From NCBI GenBank assembly GCA_963281155.1, contig CAUJLY010000005.1, forward strand, positions 1,178,001 through 1,242,000: a stretch of 64,000 nucleotides of DNA, written 5' to 3'. Origin of the DNA: Rhabditophanes sp. KR3021. Its lineage: Eukaryota > Nematoda > Chromadorea > Rhabditida > Alloionematidae. This document shows, one piece after another, positions 1 through 11,884 of this stretch (positions are counted from its first letter, which is position 1; each line of letters starts with the position of its first letter). A program made the translations under genes and the position numbers. Under the pieces are notes generated by a model. That model made no database searches. It saw nothing but the letters and a program-made list of their open reading frames with translations, and had not been told where the DNA came from.

Positions 1-3000
1 ACATTTTCAAGTGGAGTAGGGAAAGCTTTTGTCCAGCTACACCAAGATGGTTACATATTCAGAGATAAAAGAATGATTAATTGGTGTCCTACCCTCCAAA
101 GTTCAATTTCCGATCAGGAGGTTTCAACTATATCTGTCACTGCCGGAGATTCGATCACCATTCCTTCAAATGGTATCAAAAGAAATGTCAAGTTTGGACG
201 GTTATTTAAAGTGAAATATGAACTTGCGGATTGTTCTTTTCAAAAATTCGTTCAAGTTGAAACTAGTAGGCCAGAAACCATTTTTGCAGACGTTGCTCTC
301 GCGGTAAACCCTTCTGACGACAGATACACTAAATTAATTGGACTTGATGTAATTAACCCTCTGACTGGGAAAAGAATGAAAATTGTTACAAATGAGGAAG
401 TTAAGATTGAATTCGGTACAGGTGTCCTGAAATTAACACCAAATCATTCGCAAATAGATTTTAAAATTGTTACTAAATGTATCGAGGAAGGTGTTCTCTC
501 AAAGGATTTAATGAGTATCAACTGCATTGACGAACAAGGGAAAATGGTTATTACCAGTAACCATTCGAGCTTAAATGGACTAGACAGATTCGAGGCTCGC
601 GAACAGGTAATCAACTTGTTATCTAGTCAAGATAAGTTAATTGAGTCAACTAAACAAGGATACAAAACAGAAATTCCTGTATGCGAAAGGAGCGGTGACG
701 TCATTGAGCCTGTTTTGAAGGAGCAATGGTTTATGAGAACAGCCTCTCTTCATCAGCAAATTAAAGAACATTTAAAAAAGGGAAATTTGAGGATATTTCC
801 TGAATTTCATAAGGAGAATTTGAATCAATGGTTGAATAATGAGGACCCCTGGTGTTTGAGTAGACAGTTATGGTGGGGCCATCAAATTCCTGCTTATTTT
901 GATGCGGATTCAAATAAGTGGATTGTCACAGATCAGGAGAATAAAGTTAACAAAAGAGATGAAGATGTTTTGGACACTTGGTTTAGTTCTGGACTGATTC
1001 CTGCTATTCTGGGTGGATGGCCAACAAATAAAAAGCCTTTGCAAATGTCATTCCTCGAAACAGGTCACGATATTCTTGGATTTTGGGTAAGTTATAGACT
1101 TTATTAAAAAGGCAATCAAATTAAGAGTTTCAAAAATTTGATAATTAATCAACTTTTTCAATATCATTATGGGCTTCAAAGAACTCTCCTAGGATGAGAT
1201 CTGCTATTTGGCCATTCCTTTCCTGAAACATTAGATGTAGTTGTGGTCTGAGAGAATCATTAAGATAACTAAGATAGACTCAATGTTCTCAGCGACTTCC
1301 TTTGCCTGGTATTTCATCTTTAGTACAATTACTCCCTTCTTACCAAACGTCTCGTCATAAACAACTTCCTTGGTAAAGTCTTCCTTCTTGTCGAACAACA
1401 TCGTTAAGTCTATTGCCTCCCCAACGTATCGAATTCCTTTTTTGACTCCAGCTTTGGTCCAGTTGTTATGAACAACTCTTGGATCAATCATTACATAAAT
1501 GTAACAGCCTTTTACACCTTTTATCTTTTTTTGATTGAAGCGAGAACATTAACAGGAGTTCTTGCTTGATTGAATGTTTCAGCAGCATCCTGACTCTTGG
1601 CAGAATTGAACTTTTCTGTGCTTATTAAGAATATGTTTATTTTTAAAACATCTTCCGCAATAATCACATTTGAAAACAGAATTACATTTTCATTTTTTTG
1701 TGACATAAACTTACACTCTTCTTGAGCACTGAAACAGAATGAATTAGTAAATTTGCATTTGACCTCAAATATCGTCATGACATGTAAATAGCTTCTAACT
1801 AATAATCAAATTTCAAAGGCACAAAGTCTCAGACCACTGTTTGGTAGAGTATTTCAAAGACATTTACTAAAAATTTAAAACATGCAATCTTTTCACGTCA
1901 ATGCATTAATTGCGGTTTTCAGGTAGCAAGAATGTTATTGCTAAATTTGGCTTTGACTAAGGAATTACCCTTCACAAAAGTGTATCTCCATGGCTTAGTT
2001 AGAGATGAACAGGGAAGAAAAATGTCAAAAAGTCTTGGAAATGTAATAGATCCTCTAGATGTTATTGAAGGAATTACCCTGGGAGACATGATCAAAAGAA
2101 ATCGGGACAGTTCGCTAAATGAAAATGAAATAATTTTGTCTGAACAACACTTGAGAAAGAAATACCCAGAGGGAATCAAAGCAATGGGTGCTGATGCTCT
2201 TCGCTTTGCTTTTCTGAAGCACGACATGACTGGAGTCGATGTAAACATGGATGTAAATGAGACCGTCACGGAAGGTTACAAGTTCTGCAACAAATTGTGG
2301 AATGTGTCTAAATTTGCCAAAATCTCGTTTGACAATGTTGCTCCAGATCTTTCATCTGCTGATCAACTACTTTTAAAAGACGATGCTGATGTAATGGTAA
2401 TTGATCATTTAATTATACAAACAATTAATCTTTATTTACATTTCAGAACATATGGATTAAAAATCGCCTGGGTAAAAGAAGGCTATCAAAATATTTTTTA
2501 AAATTACTTGTCAGTAATCATCTTACGATCAAACATCATTTCAGTAAAGATGTCAGCGATTGCACATGTGTTGTCACAATTGAGCACGTAGACGCCAGGC
2601 ATGCTACATTTTTCGTAATGAGCAAGGACATATTTTCATGTATTCTCATTTAACTTGAAGATTCTAACTCCGACAATTTTTCCCTTGCCTTCAGCTAAAC
2701 ACTGATCCCATGATCTAACTAATTCTTTTGACAAGAATCCATGACTGCGAAGTTCAGATTTATGCAGATTGGATCTTATAAACTCGCTACTAGCATTTCA
2801 ACTTCTCACACCGGCATATTCCCCAGCCTTGGTCACATAGATACTCATGTATCCTTCTCCAGTAGTTTTTTTAGTAAGTAAATCCATCAATTGAGCAACA
2901 CTGAAGTCTTTTGTCTTTTCTCTAGCTTGCTTTCTTTGCTTCTTCAAAACACCACAGCTTCCGCTGTTAAAGTGATATGATTGAAAAAATACTTTTTGCA

Positions 3001-4859
3001 ATAAGAACAATATCTATTTTTCTCTTCTGTTAATTAGCTTCACATTTTGGTAACATCTGGCCATCTCCCCTTCAATCTCATCAGGTGCTTTGAATCAGTC
3101 AATGGCATTCCTAGTCAGTATAAGTATTTGTACAACTCCGGTCTTAAAGGTATCATCTTTATCCAGCGCATAAGAGAAATTGTAAAACAACTTTGAATAA
3201 AACTTCTCTGGGCTTGATTTACATTGGTATATTCTGTACCTTGAAGTAATTTTAACCCGCGCAAATCCATAGAATAGAGTGATCATGTGGCATATGCTAA
3301 ACCAACATCTTTAAACATTGTCGACATTTCTTCAAAATATTCCGAGCTTGTTTTTGATCTATTTCCTTCCACAAGAAACTTGGTTAGATCAAATGTAAAT
3401 AATAAGCTGCTTCAAGTACTTTACATTTTTTGACAAACACCTTTGCGAAAGCAGCATACAACATGAATTCCTCTTCGATTTCATCCATTTAGGCATCCAC
3501 CTTTGGTCGACTTCTTCCAAAGCACTTCTCTTTTTCAGTCAAACCAGAGTCATCAGCTTTTTGAAACAAACCAAAAATAGATTTGGTTGTTGTGGCTGGT
3601 CTGAAATTGAAACAATTACTAATTATTTAAATGCCTAACTTGCCTTCAGCTTAAGGAACTATTATTCTTCCTACAGACAAAGATGCTTCTTCCACGGCAG
3701 ATGCTTCTTTTCCTGTGGCTTAGTAAGATAACTGCCTTATGCCAAGTGTAATAGACATTTCCGTCTCATTTTTCTTGAAACTACTCTTGACAATGACTTT
3801 CTTCATAGCTTAACTTCAGTGAATGTACAACTAAAAGATAGAGGCAATAATTAGTAAACATTATAAATGAAATAACAACACAAATACATTAATAACTACA
3901 ACAAATTTTAAACTAACTAATATTGACAATTTAAAAACGTTCTTTTAAAATGTAACCTATGGTATATAGTTTACTTAAAATTTATATTTGAATATCCAAT
4001 AACTAATTATTTCAATTGCTTAGGTAGAGTATTAAAATCGTATCAAGATAATTTGGTTGATGATTTTAAGCCCAATGCAGCCTTCAATTCCTTACATATC
4101 TTTATTTTGAATGATTTTTGTGATGTTTATCTTGAATGCACAAAAATATTTATTAAGAGTGATGATTCAACAAAAGCCCTCAAAGCATCAACATATCTTT
4201 TGCATAATTTGCAAAACACCTTAACAAGTTTAAGTATATTTATGCCAGACATATCATCTTATTTATTGGATCAGCTTGGAAGTTATGGTGCGAATAGTCC
4301 CATTTTGATGGATCAACTAATTCAATCAAATCAAATTAATAATGCTTCTGATGATAGTGTTGATTTGTTTAAGAGGTTAACTTCTTCCATTAACAAAATA
4401 AAAAGTGAATTCACCATCAACAAAGTTAGATGTAAAGGAGTTTTGAGGAGTAGTATGGGTGAGTCATCAGTGGCAGATGAATTCACGAAATTGATACCGT
4501 TACTTGATAAGTCATTGAATTTTGAATTGATAGTGAATAATGGTGTTGATGTGTCAAATCATATATCATTTAATATTCCAGGAACGTCATACGAACTATA
4601 TGTTGAAGTAGATGACCAATTTAAAGAAAAAATTTTGCTCAAAAAGATTGAAAAGAAACGTTCAATGGAAAAGAAGGCCCTCAAGTATTTTAATATTCAT
4701 GAAAAATTCAATTCATACATCCTCAAAAATGATGCATCCCCAGAAAAATTAAAAGAATGGAAAGGTAAGAGTGAGTCAGCCTTAACAAGATACAACGCAC
4801 AACTGCAGGAGATAAATTTGCTTGACCTTTCTATTAAAGAACTTAAATCAACAATTTGA
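1..4859 (+). CDS. VARS: Valyl-tRNA synthetase, 3' part (5' end outside window)
   Basis: This enzyme charges tRNA-Val with valine. The window opens inside the coding sequence (codon 1 at base 1). I place exons at 1-1086, 1923-2396, 2447-2471 and 4024-4859, giving 806 residues. Visible in order are the start of the editing domain (RMINWCPTLQSSISD; ETSRPETIFADVALAVNP; GTGVLKLTPNH), the catalytic core (TGHDILGFWVARM, joined across intron 1), the KMSKS loop (GRKMSKSLGNVIDPLD), the anticodon-binding domain (DFCDVYLE) and a C-terminal charged coiled coil typical of ValRS. Exon 3 is only 25 nt and carries the NIWIKNRL segment; the phase 1 join to 4024 keeps the frame. The donor of exon 2 could be at 2391 instead of 2397. 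Introns 1 (836 bp) and 3 (1552 bp) are long for this locus and hold antisense decayed genes. Cytosolic versus mitochondrial form cannot be decided without the N-terminus. Confidence 0.93.
1145..1778 (-). pseudogene. Decayed antisense gene copy A in ValRS intron 1
   Basis: On the minus strand, intron 1 of the ValRS gene contains long coherent coding stretches broken by stops and frameshifts. One runs 1778-1521 and another 1491-1231, and a third frame continues to a natural end at 1145 with a C-terminus containing NGQIADLILGEFFE. That end resembles the C-termini of copy B in intron 3 (CAIADIFTEMMFD) and copy C near 54.5 kb. I do not recognise the family. It is probably a decayed paralogue of copies B and C, and the similarity is based on reading short motifs by eye. 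Confidence 0.5.
2504..3806 (-). pseudogene. Decayed antisense gene copy B in ValRS intron 3
   Basis: This is the longest copy of the unidentified family. It starts with an ATG at 3806 (MKKVIVKSSFKKNE) and runs with several in-frame stops and frameshifts to a terminal TAA at 2504 (IADIFTEMMFDRKMITDK). A segment with LFQKADDSGLTEKEK followed by RSRPKVDA matches copy C near 54.0 kb ([23 protein letters not shown]). Both copies have a short AT-rich intron-like spacer just before that segment, so copying was at the DNA level and not through spliced RNA. The C-terminal half has GKIVGVRIFKL, which weakly recalls a GNAT acetyltransferase core strand; I would not assign a function on that. TAA and TGA stops fall where copy C has ordinary codons, so decay explains them better than a variant code. 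Confidence 0.6.
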
Positions 4860-6271
4860 TGCAAACATATTTTGCACATTTGTGCAATGTTTTGTTTAAT
4901 AGGTTACTTATTAAGTCCCGTAAAGTGGTGTTTGTTAGTTATATGAATATTTCATCATCAAAATAATAAAGCGAAGGTTAAAGTTTATTTTGTTATCTTT
5001 TATTTACACTCTGATTATGGTTTATCGACAAATTAGTCTACTAATTGAATGTAGTTTTATTCATTCGAGATACCATCTATTTAGCGCTAATTTGATAAGA
5101 CATGTACCCTGCGCACTATATTATATTATTTTTTGTGTCATATTATGTTTTTAGACGCATCTTTATTTGATATTATTGAATCATTTTGTCAAAGTGCATT
5201 TTTAAAATCAGAAAATAGATGTCTATTCAGAGTTTTGTTTGCAAATTTAACATATGAGTAACAGAAGGATGACAAAAAATAACTAAAAGACACACACCGA
5301 ATGTGATGTCAGACTCTATATCGTTTTTTCACTATTTGCAGTCTATTTTCGTGATATTTGATAATAGGGGTCTCTGCGCGTTGTTCTAAGCCATAATATA
5401 TTTTTAAACATCATGCTCACATACTCCTAAGCTTTCTTTAAATGATTTAAAGTTCGTTTTTTATAACTTTTTATTCACATATTTTTGTCTTGCTGCACAA
5501 TTATGCACAACGTTTGATTGCAATTACATACACCCATTGCTCTTCGTGTCTTATTATTATTCCATAGAACAAAATATAGCGGAGGCTTTCTTTTCTTTTC
5601 GTGTCAACTCAAATCAAAAAATCTTCAACCCCTGATAAAAAATAGACTTTACATTTTGTTTTATTTGTTTGCGATTGACATCTCTTTGACCAGATGATTC
5701 TAGAAAATTCTAAGTGAGTGTGCGGGTATGAATCAGATGTTTGCGATACTACCCATTATGACGGAATGTTAATTGATATAACATTTTTTAGTCGCTGCCT
5801 AGATAACACAGCGCACAACCTCTCTTCGGACTACTAGCGACAAAGGGTGGTCTTATCAAATTCCCTTTTAAATCTACAAATAGATAAATGTACATAATAT
5901 ATAAATGCGATTTTACCCTGAGAACTTATTATTCGCTCAACACAAGTAAATGTTTGTATATGCATAACTATTTTTTTAAGATGAGTCATATCTCGCGTTC
6001 ACTTTGCCGCGATGTCCGTTAAAATATTCTTGCGCAAACCCCCTTTAATCTTACCATCACAATTTTTATTCCATCCCCGTAATAATTATCGAATAGTGGG
6101 CAGTAACCACTGATAAGAAACAACCTTTGCGGCTATTGGAAAGTCGTTCTGCTGTCAAATTTATTTATTTCATCATCAACTTCTCATTTGACACTCATTC
6201 CTATTTTTCTATCCGTATCAACTGCCGTTTTTGAATATTTTTAAATAAATATAAATTTCTTTTCTCATTAT
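4860..6271. other. Intergenic, no gene seen
   Basis: About 1.4 kb of AT-rich sequence between ValRS and the bZIP gene. No coherent coding stretch, tRNA or repeat was recognised. It presumably holds the bZIP promoter. Confidence 0.6.
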
Positions 6272-6273
6272 AG
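6258..6273 (+). promoter_or_regulatory. Candidate trans-splice acceptor for bZIP gene
   Basis: A pyrimidine-rich tract ending in TTATAG lies 18 nt before the bZIP start codon, with no convincing upstream coding exon. This fits a spliced-leader acceptor, but an ordinary 5'UTR intron is equally possible. Confidence 0.4.
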
Positions 6274-6291
6274 AATTTAACAAAGCCACCA

Positions 6292-7248
6292 ATGGCTTAT
6301 TCTTACAACAACTACTTTGGCAACGGATCTGACGATCAAGCTAATAACTATAATAACAATTACCAACATTCTTCCTCCAACATGGCTGCTAACAATAATT
6401 TGGTAAGTAAAGCAAGCCAAAACGATCATTCATCGCCACTCTCTTTCCAGCCTATTGAGTACGATAATACCATTTATCCAATAAACGAGACTGTCTTTGG
6501 AACCAACAACAGCGCCAATTTCGAAGATAATATAAATCTCAACGACTATAATGATTGGGACATAGATTGTACCGATCTTGAAAACTATCTCGGCAACGAC
6601 AGTTCAGTGGTCGAAAAAATTCTTGAGGAAGACGAGTGCTCCCCCTCAACTCCTGCACCACTCCCCAACTTCGGTCATGTAGTGCATGAGGATGAAAGGC
6701 TACCAAAAGCCGAATACATTGAAGTTGTTAGACAAAGTGATGCTTCTTCATCTAGATCTTCCAAAAGGGCGCCAAAGAGAACACAATTCCCGGACTATGT
6801 TACTGAGAATGCTTACGAGACTCCTGCCAAAAAAAGAGCCGCAAAGAAAGGATTGACTCCCAGAAAGATCCCCGGCACCAGAAGTTACCAGGCCGTTCCT
6901 GATGAGGAAAGAGATGAAGGTTGGCGTGAGAAAAGAGACAAAAATAATGAGGCTGTCTTGAAATCAAGAGTCAAGAAAAAGCAATTGGAGGAAGAGAAGG
7001 AGAAGGTCCTTACCGAGTTGCGAGACAAATCCAAAAACGACGACCGCAAAATGCACAACCTCGAGAAGACACTTGCCGACAAAGACCGTGTGATCGCTGA
7101 AAAGGATCGCCTTCTCAGAGGGAAAGATGCCCGGATCGCTTCCCTCGAAACCGAACTCCGTCAAAAAGAATTCGAAATCCAACAAGCCAATAACTCCTTC
7201 TACCCTGATCCATATGAAAACACCTTCAACAACCATATGACTGGTTAA
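6292..7248 (+). CDS. C/EBP-like bZIP transcription factor
   Basis: A predicted nuclear DNA-binding factor of 318 residues if unspliced. The N-terminal half is Asn/Ser-rich and acidic, as in activation domains. Near residues 205-235 is a basic region with the bZIP signature N-x2-A-x3-S-R (KRDKNNEAVLKSRVKKK), close to the C/EBP pattern. A long charged coiled coil follows (about 235-300), in which the leucine heptads are imperfect, so dimerisation may be unusual. The reading frame contains a possible intron at 6403-6450 (donor GTAAGT, acceptor TTTCCAG, 48 bp). Because it is a multiple of three without a stop, splicing would give 302 residues and retention 318. C/EBP is the best guess; CES-2/ATF-like bZIPs are an alternative. 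Confidence 0.8.
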   Translation: MAYSYNNYFGNGSDDQANNYNNNYQHSSSNMAANNNLVSKASQNDHSSPLSFQPIEYDNTIYPINETVFGTNNSANFEDNINLNDYNDWDIDCTDLENYLGNDSSVVEKILEEDECSPSTPAPLPNFGHVVHEDERLPKAEYIEVVRQSDASSSRSSKRAPKRTQFPDYVTENAYETPAKKRAAKKGLTPRKIPGTRSYQAVPDEERDEGWREKRDKNNEAVLKSRVKKKQLEEEKEKVLTELRDKSKNDDRKMHNLEKTLADKDRVIAEKDRLLRGKDARIASLETELRQKEFEIQQANNSFYPDPYENTFNNHMTG

Positions 7249-8693
7249 GTGAGTCTGTCTTCGATGGAATAATCTAACAACTGAATTACAAACCAACATT
7301 AAGGCCGCTCTCTTCCTATAGAAATACACCTACCACACAAGAATCGAAAAGGTAGGGTTGTATCTTCTTAGTCTTAAATGTTCAACTCAAATTCAAGTCT
7401 CGTGTTCTAACAAAAAAATCTATGAAAATTTACTGATTACAAATCAATTTCAAAAAGTGTATGTGTCTAAGACTAGTCAAAATTGTTAAGTCAACTAAAA
7501 AGGTAATATCGAAATGATCATCTAAACCGTTGCTTCTCAAATTCTTACTCGAACAGTTCTGCTATTGTCAACATAGTTTCTCCCATCTCTTTACTTATGT
7601 TTTGGCAAACATTTATATTCTTTATTATCTTGTGAAAGTTCACAAATCAAATCTACTACTAACAACAAATTCACATCTTTTGACCAAGTGACACAATACT
7701 CATTGCCGCGAACAAAGTCAAATTTTCTGTAGATATCCTTTTTAATCAAATATCTGAAACCCACAGCTTATATTAATTCATCAAATGCAATCTAAAAAAA
7801 TATTCAAAATTCTGTACTAATGAACTGTGGAGAAATATAATGTCACTGGATATTGGCCAGTTCTTTCAAAGTATTTTATATTGTCCTTTTATTGTATCTC
7901 TTTTATAACCCTTTTAGAGAAGGTAAGGACAATTTTAAATAGTTGTTGTTATTTTTGTCTTTTTTAATGTCTTTTTAAATTACACACATCATATACCAAA
8001 TTCTTTTGTTCATTTCAAATTGTCATGATATAATATAGTCTCATTTTTAATTGTCCTTGCCTTTGATAAGTCCTTTTTTAGTAGAAATAAAATGTATGTA
8101 AATTTATTTACTCTTGTTATTTTGATTGGGGTGTCCTTTGAACTACTATAAGAATGACGTGTTCTTATACGGCCAATTTACGGTTTCTAAAAGTTCACCA
8201 ACAAACACATTCTATTAACACCCAAACAAAGATGGTTTGGTATTTTGGCCGGCAGTGGATGTTGCTATGTTTATTTAAAAAAAAGATTATGTTCTTGTTG
8301 TTTGGGACACAGTTTGTGCCTTAAATGTGACAAAAAACATATTTACCACATTCCTTAAACCAAAGAACACTTGCGAACAAATTCGACACAAATAAATAAA
8401 GCCATTTCGTCGTTGTTTCATGTCAATGGGCGTATGATTATTTTATACCTATTTAAATTATTTACCGTACCTCGGATATATTTAATTAGGATAAAGGATT
8501 GAGTATACTTAATCGAATAGTTCATTTAATTAAATAAGCATTGACGTAAGCGGAAGTGTATTAATAAAGTGTTAATGGAGGTGGTGTTACTATAAATAGA
8601 AGTAACGACGCACCAATTTTCGAATTAATGATCGTGGTGAAAAAAAGCATCTTATGCTATAGTGTTTTTGTCACGGTTTTTTATTAAGTTAGA
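7249..8693. other. Intergenic, no gene seen
   Basis: About 1.4 kb of AT-rich DNA between two plus-strand genes. It contains the bZIP 3'UTR and presumably the WRAP53 promoter. Nothing else was recognised. Confidence 0.6.
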
Positions 8694-9988
8694 ATGGCTG
8701 CTGGATGTGCTGGAATTGGGTCGTTGCTGGCTAAATTGAGAACGCAGGGCAATACTGGAGTAAACACGACATCTGCCGTAACTTTGCAAGATTCCGATGG
8801 CAAAACAAAGGTCTCACAAGCAATAGAACGAGCTTCTATATGTTACAATTTCGGTAAACATCCCACTCTTCTCTCTGCTACTGAAGAATGCTTTAATACC
8901 AAAGAAATCAAGTCTGAATGGGTGAAATTCGAGAACAATTATATTATCTCCGTAGAATTTAATGAAGATGGGACTGCACTTTCGACAACGTCACAGGATA
9001 GAGTCTTGAGGATATTTAAAGTTAATGACGATGGTAAACTAATCGACATTGATGCAAGTTATCGAGAAGGAGGTTTTATCTATGATACAACATGGAATCC
9101 AGTTCAGAAAAACTTAATTGCCACAACAAGTCACAGCTCGCCGATTCGTATTTATGATTGCGATAATGAAAAGCCAAAATCTTCATTAAAAGGGATCAAC
9201 GCATTAGTAAGTTTACCGATTCTCTCGAACTTTAGTAAAGTTAATTTTAGGACGAATTAGAGCATGCTTACTCACTGGCATTTTCAAATGACGGAGACAC
9301 TTTGTATGCCGGATACAAGAACTGCGTTAGATTGTTTGATGTAGAAAAATCTTCGAAGCAGGTCTATGAATTCAAGACTTATACTAAAGCTTACGGCGGG
9401 CAGAAAGGAATTATTTGTGGTATGATGATGAAGCCTCAATCAGACACCGAGTTTGCAGTAGCTTCCTTTGGGAACAATATCGGCTTCTACTCAAATCTAC
9501 ACAAAGAATGCCAACTCCAACTCTTCCACGAAATGGAAAGCATCTCAACATTCAAGTACTCTCCAGATGGAATTTACATCTACATTGGAGGGCGAAAAGG
9601 ACAAGGAATCGCCTGTTACGACACAAGAATGGCGACTGTGAAGCTTTATGAACTCAAGAGAGAATGTACTAACCATCAACGACTTAATTTTGATATCACG
9701 GGTGATGGAAATCATATTATCTCAGGCAATACTGATGGAAATTTATCTGTATACGATTTAAAAAGAGGTGAAGATTTCCTCAAAACAACGAACTTCAAAA
9801 TTAGTAACTCTACTGTTGTGTCTGTTAGCTTGCATCCCACAAATAATGTCATTGCTTCTGGAACTGGGCAACGAATTTTTCCTTTGCCTGTGGAGATGGA
9901 AGACAGTGACTATGACGGTGACGAGCCAGTTGAAATGGAAAAACAAGAGCACTATGAACAAAACATTTTATTAATACATGCCTTTTAA
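8694..9988 (+). CDS. WRAP53: WD40 protein WRAP53/TCAB1, scaRNA and telomerase RNP factor
   Basis: In animals WRAP53 binds CAB-box scaRNAs and telomerase RNA and directs them to Cajal bodies. Two exons, 8694-9206 and 9251-9988, encode 416 residues; the 44-bp intron (GTAAGT...TTTTAG) joins INAL to DELEHAYSLAF. The family signature LDEL-x2-A-x-SLAFS-x-DG is present, followed by GYKNCVRLFD, a GIICG blade and a DTRM-containing blade. Near the C-terminus comes NHQRLNFDITGDGNHIISG, then VSLHPTNNVIASGTGQR. These follow the order of the human protein. The N-terminus is shorter than in mammals. The stop lies 33 bp from the stop of the convergent ACTR10 gene, so the 3'UTRs probably overlap. Confidence 0.88.
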
Positions 9989-10021
9989 TTAGAACCTTTT
10001 AAATAATAAATAATTTTATAT

Positions 10022-11298
10022 TTACTTATATGTGTACGTTCCATACAATGATCCACCAATCCAATTAGTCACTAAACCAGTTGTGATGTTAGCATTTTCG
10101 TAAAGAACAAAAGCTGGACTTCCTATTTTGCGTAATTCTTTGTATGAATCAGTTGTTACAGCAAACTCGAGTTCTTTTCTTAATCTTCCGAGAAAGCCGG
10201 GGATTGTTGAAGCGCCTCCGGTGACAGAGATCCTTTCAAAGAGTGACCTTCTATAGTCAAGTGGACAGCTTATCAAAGTGGCTAAGATTGCCTCGGGAAT
10301 TGTAATAGTGTCTATATCACTACCGAAAAAGACTTCAGCAGCTGTTTCGCGAATCTTTCCAGAAACGATGATAGTATATTCACTTCCGATCGGGATTTCA
10401 ACACTTTTAGGGGCAGACTCTTGTTCAGCGGTTCCTAACTTTCTAGATCTATCAAAAGTAGTTACGAGCAAGTACTTATTACAGATATCCTCATAAATCT
10501 TAGTCTGATCCAATATCTTGATAATCTCTTCGTCTATTGCTTTGACTTCCCTAGTAGCATTGATAGTAACTTTTCCTTCACTTAACAATAGTTCCCGTAC
10601 TTTCTTTTCTAAAGCTTCCGCCCCAGCCATTGAAATTTCACCTTCTTGCATCAACAAGTTATAGTGTATAATTGGTACAACGCTGGAATAAGTAAATCCT
10701 ATGTCTACAGCTAACAACGCCTCTGAACAATACAAGGCTATAGATGCGGCAACTTCTGATGTCAGAAACTTTATTTCTTTCGGACAAAATGAAGGTTTAA
10801 CTTTAAAGATTCCAGTGATAATCTTTTCGATTCTTTCGTTGCAAAAACATCTTTGCACAATTAGAATGTTTCTTTCTTTGAGAGGGCCGATTAGGATTTG
10901 GTAAAATATTTTCTTCATAAAAGCTGTTAGCAACGTTTTTTGTTGAACCTCTGAATAGTCGTTGGCAAACACCGGAATCTCCTTCGTTTCATTTGGCAAC
11001 GAAATTTGCGATCTAATTACTGACCGAGGTTGATATTCTCCCGATATTCCGATCCTAAAGATATTATTTATTTAATGAATCATCTAACTTACTTGGTCAA
11101 CTTATTTCCAAACTCAATGACAATAGCTCCCTTTGATTTAACAACGTTTCCTTTTGTTATTAAATTATCAACTCGACTACTAGTAATGTGAGGTGATGAG
11201 GTGCCAGAACTTAAAGCAATTGTTGATCGTGGGGTAGATGCCGGAATATGAATCGCTTTGCGTGGAATGGATTTAGCAAATTCAGATGTTGTGGACAT
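10022..11298 (-). CDS. ACTR10: Actin-related protein 10/11, dynactin pointed-end subunit
   Basis: Arp11/ACTR10 caps the pointed end of the dynactin filament. Exons 11093-11298 and 10022-11054, split by a 38-bp intron, give 412 residues. The divergent actin fold is visible: AIVIEFGNKLTK, then IGISGEYQPRSVI across the splice, aligns with the phosphate-1 region; LLAVDIGFTYSSVVPI is phosphate-2; and VTGGASTIPGFLGRL is the adenosine motif. The protein ends with NWIGGSLYG. CPLDYRRSLFERI resembles the ACTR10 motif CPIDTRKQLAENL and separates it from other Arps. The N-terminal 50 residues are Ser/Thr-rich and look disordered. It is convergent with WRAP53. Confidence 0.85.
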
Positions 11299-11884
11299 TT
11301 TGGCCGATTAAAAATAATTGGAAGTTCGGTTGGTGATTGTTTGTTTTGTGTTGAATAGGCGAAATTCCAAGTTAGTGCTTTTTGGGAGAATTTAGCGTTT
11401 TGAATTTGAATGGGAAAAAGGATGTGTTTTTGGTCTGTAAATATTAAATTGAGTTAATTGTATAGCTCTAATGTAAACGTATTTAGTTGTATGATGACTA
11501 AAGACTTGAACTATAAAAACAAATAATGTGTCATAAATCAAATAAATAAAGTGCAAAGTAATTCTACAAACTTATTTTAATTGTCATTTTCAAATGAGGT
11601 AAAAGCGATGAATATAGCTGATATATTCTAAGACGACGGATATACTCAAATACCACCTGAAATATTTGATCTTTGTTGTTTTTTCCCTTTTTCAAATACA
11701 CTTTATTAGTAGTATTTATTATTGTGGATTAATTAGTATTATTTAAGTGATCAAAAATAAAGCATGTAACTTTATTCCTTCAAATAGATTAACTATGTTA
11801 GACATTTTACCGGATTCAAGATAATTGTATCTGTTTAGTAGAGATAAACCATATCTCAAATGACTTACTACCTATCATAATTCC
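11299..11884. other. Intergenic, no gene seen
   Basis: AT-rich spacer between ACTR10 and the decayed integrase. No LTR could be recognised by eye. Confidence 0.5.

Noticed and set aside
2504..3806. Variant genetic code (TAA or TGA read as sense) in the antisense gene
   Set aside because: Stops fall where the related copy C has different ordinary codons, frameshifts are also present, and every neighbouring gene uses all three stops normally.
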